Notes under the pieces: model-generated
Told to the model about the DNA's origin: nothing
Database searches by the model: none
Seen by the model: the letters and a program-made list of their open reading frames with translations, nothing else
Shown here: positions 40,169 to 44,990 of the stretch, one piece after another
How the letters are laid out: each line of letters opens with the position of its first letter
How positions within the stretch are numbered: position 1 is the stretch's first letter
Translations under genes and position numbers: made by a program
DNA from: Deltaproteobacteria bacterium
Lineage (GTDB): Bacteria > Myxococcota > XYA12-FULL-58-9 > JABJBS01
Length of the DNA stretch: 44,990 nucleotides
NCBI GenBank assembly: GCA_018668695.1
Contig: JABJBS010000319.1
Location: 1 to 44,990, forward strand
Reading direction: 5' to 3'

Positions 40169-40225
40169 AGAGCCACGCGTTCGACTCCCACCATTTATAC
40201 CCATTTTCTAATGAGGCGTGGCTCT
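40169..40225. repeat. 10-base inverted repeat after the response regulator gene
   Basis: AGAGCCACGC at 40169-40178 pairs exactly with GCGTGGCTCT at 40216-40225 across a 37-base loop. No T run follows, so it is not a plain intrinsic terminator. It lies in the 328-base gap 40126-40453, whose right half is AT-rich and otherwise empty; I see no gene there. Confidence 0.4.
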
Positions 40226-40453
40226 CTAAGCCGGTACCTCAGGGGCTGATGACACCATAAGAGTCCTTCTATCTTGGCCTCGAGCTATGAATTTAAAGAT
40301 TACCTCCAAAAAAACGGTTGATATAAGCCACTAAAATCTTTGGGCTTTATTCATTATAAACGACTTTTTATAAACCAAGCATAAACTTTTAAGCAACTTC
40401 GTAAAGCTGACGCCGATAATGAATGCACAACACCCAAGCCCCAGGAGAGCCAC

Positions 40454-40786
40454 ATGTCTGCAGCTATCGCCATTCGAACCAGCCCAACATTCGACGGAAC
40501 CTTCAGCACAACCAGCACTGAAGCCAACCCTGAGCTCGGACAGTTTATCAAAGCCACGGCAGCCAAAGCGCTTCAAAAAGCAGCTCCCTCGGCTTCAAAC
40601 TTCAAAGTCACTCTCAGTAACGACCTCGATGGCGTCGCTCCTACAAGCGAACGCTCAATCTACAACCATTATGGTTTCGTATCCGTAACGGCTACCGCAA
40701 CAACATGTGCCGGTAAGAGCATCACACTCACGGGTGAATTCAATACACACGGCAACGAATTACAGATGGTAGATATTCAGCGCTAA
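40454..40786 (+). CDS. hypothetical small protein
   Basis: A 110-residue protein with no signal peptide or membrane segment. AGGAG lies just before the ATG, so it is probably real. It is rich in Thr, Ser and Ala: a leader IAIRTSPTFDGTFSTTSTEA, one helix ELGQFIKATAAKALQKAAP, and then strand-like stretches (NFKVTLSND, YGFVSVTATATTC, KSITLTGEFNTHG). It may be a small alpha/beta fold. No family recognised. A terminator follows about 90 bases downstream. Confidence 0.55.
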   Translation: MSAAIAIRTSPTFDGTFSTTSTEANPELGQFIKATAAKALQKAAPSASNFKVTLSNDLDGVAPTSERSIYNHYGFVSVTATATTCAGKSITLTGEFNTHGNELQMVDIQR

Positions 40787-40812
40787 GCTAAGCCAGGCCA
40801 GACCGCATCAAA

Positions 40813-40869
40813 ATAGAATAACGATAAAGTCGTATAGAATAAGAATACAACTATAAATGCGATAGAATA
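40813..40869. repeat. three copies of ATAGAATA in the 40786-40874 gap
   Basis: The octamer ATAGAATA occurs at 40813-40820, 40834-40841 and 40862-40869, all in the same orientation, 21 and 28 bases apart, just ahead of the terminator hairpin. In an AT-rich stretch chance is possible; a binding site array or a small-RNA feature is an alternative. Confidence 0.35.
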
Positions 40870-40873
40870 TAGA

Positions 40874-40920
40874 CCCTCTTTGCTGTCCGCTAGCCCCGGT
40901 ATAGCAAAGGGGGTTTCTTC
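40874..40920 (+). terminator. intrinsic terminator after the 40454 gene
   Basis: CCCTCTTTGCT (40874-40884) pairs with AGCAAAGGGGG (40903-40913), an 11-pair stem with one G-T wobble, followed by TTTCTTC. It would end the transcript of the small gene at 40454; the large convergent gene begins its stop region at 40934. Confidence 0.75.
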
Positions 40921-40933
40921 ATTTGGGACGCTC

Positions 40934-43492
40934 TTAACGGAGGCCCTCAGGTGGCAAAATCGGCTCCACAGGCGGCGCTACAAAGCACTCAGCCAAGCTG
41001 CCTACGCCAGGCACATCGTCTAATACCCAGTTGGCAAGTTCACCAAGCTGAACATAGATGCCTTCACCAAAAGCAACCTCAAAGGGATTGATGTGGTTCA
41101 TGTAGCAAGGTGAGACTGGCGCCTCAAAAGCCTTGCCTTCATCTCGCCACCAGTAAAAGAGCGTTCGCGTTGTCCACATAAACCGGTAATCATAAGCTGT
41201 AGGATTTGGCGTCCAGCTGGCCACGCGCTCTGGATCTAGCCGGTAGTGGTTCTCACGCTCCGCCACCAATACCAGTCCATCATCAAGCGCAGTCCTCGCA
41301 GTGTTCATTCTCTCCATCCGCTCATCTTGCGGAGTATCCCAATAGCCATCGACATAGTCATAAAGTCCATGAATTTGAGTTGCACGAAGGGCATTGATTT
41401 CCAGGCTGTCCATCAATTCATCATAATACGGTAACACGTGCGTGGGTATTTGGCTCTCTAAAGCGCGCATCACTTCAAGGTCTTCGCCAAACTGGTTCTC
41501 CATGGCTGTCAACAATGGGTCAATTTCTGAGCTGTATCCTGGAGGGTCATGCAAAGGGCTGCGCATCTCAACCAACCCGAGCTTATCCGGCTGGTGAGCA
41601 AATGCTGGCACACCTGGAATTGATCCAGCCACATCCGCTACGTCGTCCCAAGCATCAGCACCAGACATATAAGCCTGACCGTTGCGCCGATTCACCTCAG
41701 AGGGTAGCTGTCCGTTCACGCGACCCTCAATCAATAGTTCCATCTGATTTTGCATCACGGTTTGCAAATGCGTGGTTACCGCGGATGTTGCGCCGCCAAA
41801 TGGCTTTAACATACGCTGAAGAATATCGGCCATGGCATCTTCATCCGTCGCCATTTCAAGGCGAGGGTTCCAAACAGCGCGAGCACTGACGGCATCGTTG
41901 AGCCAATAGCCCCATTCCCAGCCACTTGAGAAAACCATCTGTCCGTCCATCCGTGCACCGTCAACTGCCATATTTCCGGAGATTTCATCCTGACCGAGTA
42001 AACGTAAATCGTGTAGTCGGCGATGAGCATAAATCGGGAGAAACAAAGGCACATCAATATCGAAGCTTACCCAATAAGCTGTCTCGGGATGCCAGACAGT
42101 CGGTCGGCGCCCTGCTTCTTGCTGTAGATATTCACGCATATGAGCAAAGCCATTGTTACCGTAGGTCGGCGCTGGGTCATCCAAGGCGTAGTGCTGCACG
42201 GTGTGGGGTAAAATGCCCAAACGCTGATCCGCATGATACGTTAGAAAGTTAAAGTTGATGTCTTCCCCAGTAACTGGATCTGCATAACCTTCTGCAACCT
42301 GCCCTGACGAAATATGAATCTTCATATAGGCAACTGAATTATAGGCTTCATCAAGATAGCTGGCCATCTCGTCCATCCAGCTGAGCATACGAGACGGCTC
42401 AGGATGGGTGAACTCACTGGTTCCACTCTCACTGGCTAGGTAATCAAAACCCGCACGCATCAAGTAATCGATACGACCGCGCATATCTGCAAGTTCATCC
42501 GCAAGCTCACCTTGGTTAGGAATCAAACGGAACGCATGCTGTTGTTCAAGAGCAATCGGTACATCAACGCCTACGCGAAGCCCATAGCTATGAGCCTGCT
42601 CAACAAGCTTGGTTAAACGGCCGAGACGCTCTTCACTGTAGGCCCACTCTTCCCATGCTTGCGCCGAGAGCAACACCCAGTGAACATGATTCTGACGGTT
42701 TGCAACCATCCAGAGTAGAACCTTGTCCCAGTCAGACCGCATGGCTTCGAAGCCCTCTTCATCATCCTTGGACGTATAGCCCCAACCATTGAGAACGTTG
42801 GCCATATCGGTTGGGTGCATCGTGTGAATTTGAAAACCACGAATCGGCCAATAAGGCTCCTCACGTAAACTCAACTCAGCAAAAGTCGTAGGCAACTCTG
42901 GCGGGATAAGCTGATCCAAGGGATGCCAAAACGCAAAGCCCATTTCCTCAAGCAATGCGAAGGAACCATAGAGAGCACCGATATTGAAAGCGACCTCATC
43001 GTTGAGAGCCTTACCATCTGCTGCCAACGCTGGTACGCCACACGCCTCACCACTCTTCACAATGAAGCCTTCTACGGCCAGATCGACCAACTCTGATTCA
43101 TCAATGACGCCCGCTTCCGTCGCCCCAAAGCTCAGAACCCGTGAGTCCGGATGCATGGCTGCTGGGCAAGTCGCTTCCGCCTGAACAATCGGCCACTGCG
43201 AGGCCTCTGTTAGCATGGAAGTGATACGTTCCCGTACTACCGGTGGAAAACCAGGGTCAAAAAGAACGACCAATTCAGCCTCTTCTGGCAACTCGATCTG
43301 AGATGGGTCAGCAGCATCGGCACTATTCGCTGGGTCACTGGATGCTTCACTTGGTTCAGAGGCATCAGAGGCATCGGCTGGCTCACTTACATCGCTGCCC
43401 CCATTGGGAGCGAGGGTTTCTTTCTCACTGCATGCTGCAGAAAAGAGAACGAAGAACGAAAGGCTTAATAGAGTCAAAAATCGAGATTTCAT
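40934..43492 (-). CDS. large lipoprotein with glycoside-hydrolase-like (beta/alpha) barrel look
   Basis: An 852-residue lipoprotein. The ATG at 43492 gives signal SRFLTLLSLSFFVLFSAACS with lipobox SAAC; an upstream start would bury the signal. A Ser/Ala/Asp/Glu linker (about 28-60) precedes a domain with LREEPYWPIRGFQIHTMHPTDM and KVLLWMVANRQNHVHWVLLSAQAWEEW, the order seen where the small N-terminal domain joins the barrel of GH20 and GH67-type enzymes. Barrel-like segments follow (AHSYGLRVGVDVPI, GFDYLASESGTSEF, MKIHISSGQ, VQHYALDDPAPTYG, GYWLNDAVSARAVW). The Glu in SESGTSEF is one possible catalytic acid. The C-terminal third is helical. A surface enzyme acting on a polysaccharide is inferred; the family is not certain. 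Confidence 0.75.
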   Translation of the reverse strand: MKSRFLTLLSLSFFVLFSAACSEKETLAPNGGSDVSEPADASDASEPSEASSDPANSADAADPSQIELPEEAELVVLFDPGFPPVVRERITSMLTEASQWPIVQAEATCPAAMHPDSRVLSFGATEAGVIDESELVDLAVEGFIVKSGEACGVPALAADGKALNDEVAFNIGALYGSFALLEEMGFAFWHPLDQLIPPELPTTFAELSLREEPYWPIRGFQIHTMHPTDMANVLNGWGYTSKDDEEGFEAMRSDWDKVLLWMVANRQNHVHWVLLSAQAWEEWAYSEERLGRLTKLVEQAHSYGLRVGVDVPIALEQQHAFRLIPNQGELADELADMRGRIDYLMRAGFDYLASESGTSEFTHPEPSRMLSWMDEMASYLDEAYNSVAYMKIHISSGQVAEGYADPVTGEDINFNFLTYHADQRLGILPHTVQHYALDDPAPTYGNNGFAHMREYLQQEAGRRPTVWHPETAYWVSFDIDVPLFLPIYAHRRLHDLRLLGQDEISGNMAVDGARMDGQMVFSSGWEWGYWLNDAVSARAVWNPRLEMATDEDAMADILQRMLKPFGGATSAVTTHLQTVMQNQMELLIEGRVNGQLPSEVNRRNGQAYMSGADAWDDVADVAGSIPGVPAFAHQPDKLGLVEMRSPLHDPPGYSSEIDPLLTAMENQFGEDLEVMRALESQIPTHVLPYYDELMDSLEINALRATQIHGLYDYVDGYWDTPQDERMERMNTARTALDDGLVLVAERENHYRLDPERVASWTPNPTAYDYRFMWTTRTLFYWWRDEGKAFEAPVSPCYMNHINPFEVAFGEGIYVQLGELANWVLDDVPGVGSLAECFVAPPVEPILPPEGLR

Positions 43493-43656
43493 GACCGGGC
43501 TTGTAGCAAATGAACCCGAAAGGTAAACCCGCAGTAAGCGTATCAAAGGCTTACGTTACAATTTATCGACAATTGGCACCAAGAAGTCATACCAGAATCT
43601 CTTTCAACTCGGTTCTGGGAGCTGTCAGCCATCTAGGCTAAGATATCAGGGAGTTT

Positions 43657-44990
43657 ATGATTGAGTTGTTGCTACATAAAATCGATGCAAACAGAGGTGG
43701 CATCCTTGTACTTTTTGCAGTGCTTACCGTGGCGTCGCTCGCACTGAGCACCAAGCTCCCCATAGATTTCAGCCCAGAAACGATTTTTCACGGCAACGAC
43801 GACCTCGTAGAACCCCAGGAAGCTTTCGTGAAAACCTTTGGGGTCCATCGGCACGTCGTGCTGGTGGTCTTAGAATCTCTAGACGAAACCACTCTACTCG
43901 AACCCGCACACCTCACTTGGATGTACGACAGCAGTGCTGCTCTCATCGCCCACCCAGAGATAGACGACACTTTTTCACTGGCCAATATCAAAGTACCTAA
44001 GGCGGGCATCATGCCCTTTATGCCCATGCTTCCCATGCCTGTCGTTACTGAGTCTCCCGTTACCCAAGCCGAAGCTGAAGCCTTAAGAGATGCTATGGCG
44101 CGCTCCGGTAAGCTCGGTGAACAGTGGGTCAGCCAAGATAAGAAACTCGGTCTGATGGTTCTTAATCTGAATCAGAACATTCAAAAGATTGAGGACCTCT
44201 CCAAGCTCGTTCATGACATCAAGCTTACCCTAGCCCAGTATAAAATCCCCGCTACTCTGCGCTTCTCTCTCGCTGGACTCCCGGCCATCCGCAGCGATGT
44301 GGTGGAAAGTCTCAAAACCGACCAGACAACCATCATCCCTCTCGCCGGACTCCTCTTTCTTACGTTACTCACTTTGATTTTCAGAAAGCCGGTAGGCATC
44401 GCCTTGCCGCTTGCATCCGTCGGCATCGGTATTGTGTGGAGCATGGCTGTTTACGTGCTCATGGACCAAGCCATTACGGTCGTGAGCAACGCACTGCCGA
44501 TTCTCTTGATGATTATCGGTATTTCCAACGGCGTTCATATCGTTGGCCGATACACCGAGGAGTCTCGCCTCGACCCCACCCATAAAGCCGCCGCCGCGCA
44601 TCGCACAATGAGTCACATGATTCTTGCCTGTGGGTTAACCATTCTCACGACCGCTATTGGCTTTGCGTCTCTTCTCGCAGCACGCTCTGAGCTGCTTACC
44701 TCGATGGGCTGGCAATCGGTATCGGGGCTAGCACTGCTCTATCTTTCAATGGTCTTGCTTTTCTCCCTTTTCCTCGGGAAATTTGAAGCACCGAACCAAC
44801 CCAATTCAAAAACGCCTGTTGCTGCATTTGTTCGATTCATCAGCCGGCGTGTGGTTCAATATCGGTTTGCTTGGTTTGCAATTGCTCTCAGCTGCATCGC
44901 GGCCGGTCTATGGAGTGCGTCTTCTGTAAAAATCAATTCAGAGTTCATGGAAACGTACACAGAAGAGCACCCGATGATGCAAACCCTGGA
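43657..44990 (+). CDS. RND/MMPL family exporter, N-terminal part (runs off the window)
   Basis: The first 444 residues of a large membrane exporter. The ATG at 43657 has AGGGAG upstream. An N-terminal membrane helix (GGILVLFAVLTVASLALS) is followed by a periplasmic domain up to about residue 205, then a cluster of helices from about 225 to 375: TTIIPLAGLLFLTLLTLIF, VGIALPLASVGIGIVWSMAVYVLM, ALPILLMIIGISNGVHIVGRY. The last is the TM4-like segment of the MMPL/HAE3 group. This subfamily moves hydrophobic compounds such as hopanoids, sterols or polyketide lipids. The second half, needed for a full pump, is outside the window. The gene diverges from the large lipoprotein with 164 bases between them. 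Confidence 0.85.
   Translation, partial: MIELLLHKIDANRGGILVLFAVLTVASLALSTKLPIDFSPETIFHGNDDLVEPQEAFVKTFGVHRHVVLVVLESLDETTLLEPAHLTWMYDSSAALIAHPEIDDTFSLANIKVPKAGIMPFMPMLPMPVVTESPVTQAEAEALRDAMARSGKLGEQWVSQDKKLGLMVLNLNQNIQKIEDLSKLVHDIKLTLAQYKIPATLRFSLAGLPAIRSDVVESLKTDQTTIIPLAGLLFLTLLTLIFRKPVGIALPLASVGIGIVWSMAVYVLMDQAITVVSNALPILLMIIGISNGVHIVGRYTEESRLDPTHKAAAAHRTMSHMILACGLTILTTAIGFASLLAARSELLTSMGWQSVSGLALLYLSMVLLFSLFLGKFEAPNQPNSKTPVAAFVRFISRRVVQYRFAWFAIALSCIAAGLWSASSVKINSEFMETYTEEHPMMQTL

Noticed and set aside
40171-40193. A tRNA-like T-arm (GTTCGACTC followed by CCACCA)
   Set aside because: The five-base stem does not pair and no acceptor, D or anticodon arm can be found upstream, so it is not a tRNA or a clear remnant.

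Overview
The window looks like chromosome of a Gram-negative bacterium of the Myxococcota/deltaproteobacterial kind, possibly Bradymonadales-like, with roughly half G+C by eye. The grounds are a secreted matrixin metalloprotease with a MYXO-CTERM-like tail, many small Cys-rich lipoproteins, a 7TM-DISM-type sensor kinase, a CheR-like/cyclic-nucleotide-binding fusion and several predicted outer-membrane barrels. This placement is inference: there is no rRNA gene and no marker gene good enough to name a genus. I see no tRNA, CRISPR array, insertion sequence or intact prophage.

Layout. 1-2366: the start of a TetR regulator, divergent from a sterol-desaturase-type membrane hydroxylase, then aldose 1-epimerase. 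2742-7434 (minus): a tightly packed run with a secreted protein, the matrixin, and four unrecognised proteins ending in a small helical-repeat protein. 7534-11756: a sensor histidine kinase divergent from a LemA-TPM-TPM membrane operon. 11768-15476: an endolysin-like peptidoglycan protein, a predicted barrel, an unknown protein and a first UbiA prenyltransferase. 15542-21200 (plus): ABC-2 ATPase and permease, a second UbiA prenyltransferase, a lycopene-cyclase-domain protein and the CheR-like/cNMP fusion. 21206-25643: apaG, a small lipoprotein, a DUF2203-like protein, a zinc-ribbon protein and a large Cys-repeat lipoprotein. 25828-29756: a PF10023-type aminopeptidase, a GT25 glycosyltransferase coupled to a 2-oxoglutarate oxygenase, and NDH-2. 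29943-34088: MsrP-type lipoprotein, barrel, lipoproteins and a Bax-inhibitor-1 family protein. 34375-40786: an unknown protein, zinc metallopeptidase, ATP-grasp ligase, methyltransferase, YceI-like lipoprotein, small proteins and a REC-CheX regulator. 40934-end: a large lipoprotein with a glycoside-hydrolase-like look, and the start of an RND/MMPL exporter.

Working together. The clearest units are LemA/TPM/TPM (overlapping or nearly touching genes), ABC ATPase/permease/UbiA/cyclase (overlaps of 4 bases, then a 5-base gap), the metallopeptidase/ATP-grasp pair (ATGA overlap) and the oxygenase/GT25 pair (TAGTG overlap). The last resembles, in gene content, the hydroxylate-then-galactosylate chemistry used on animal collagen. 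Several starts lack a Shine-Dalgarno sequence but have a good -10 box 6-7 bases upstream, which suggests leaderless mRNAs. The most promising candidates for undescribed biology are the oxygenase/GT25 pair, the 2742-7434 cluster, the two-UbiA/ABC/cyclase locus, and the metallopeptidase/ATP-grasp set.
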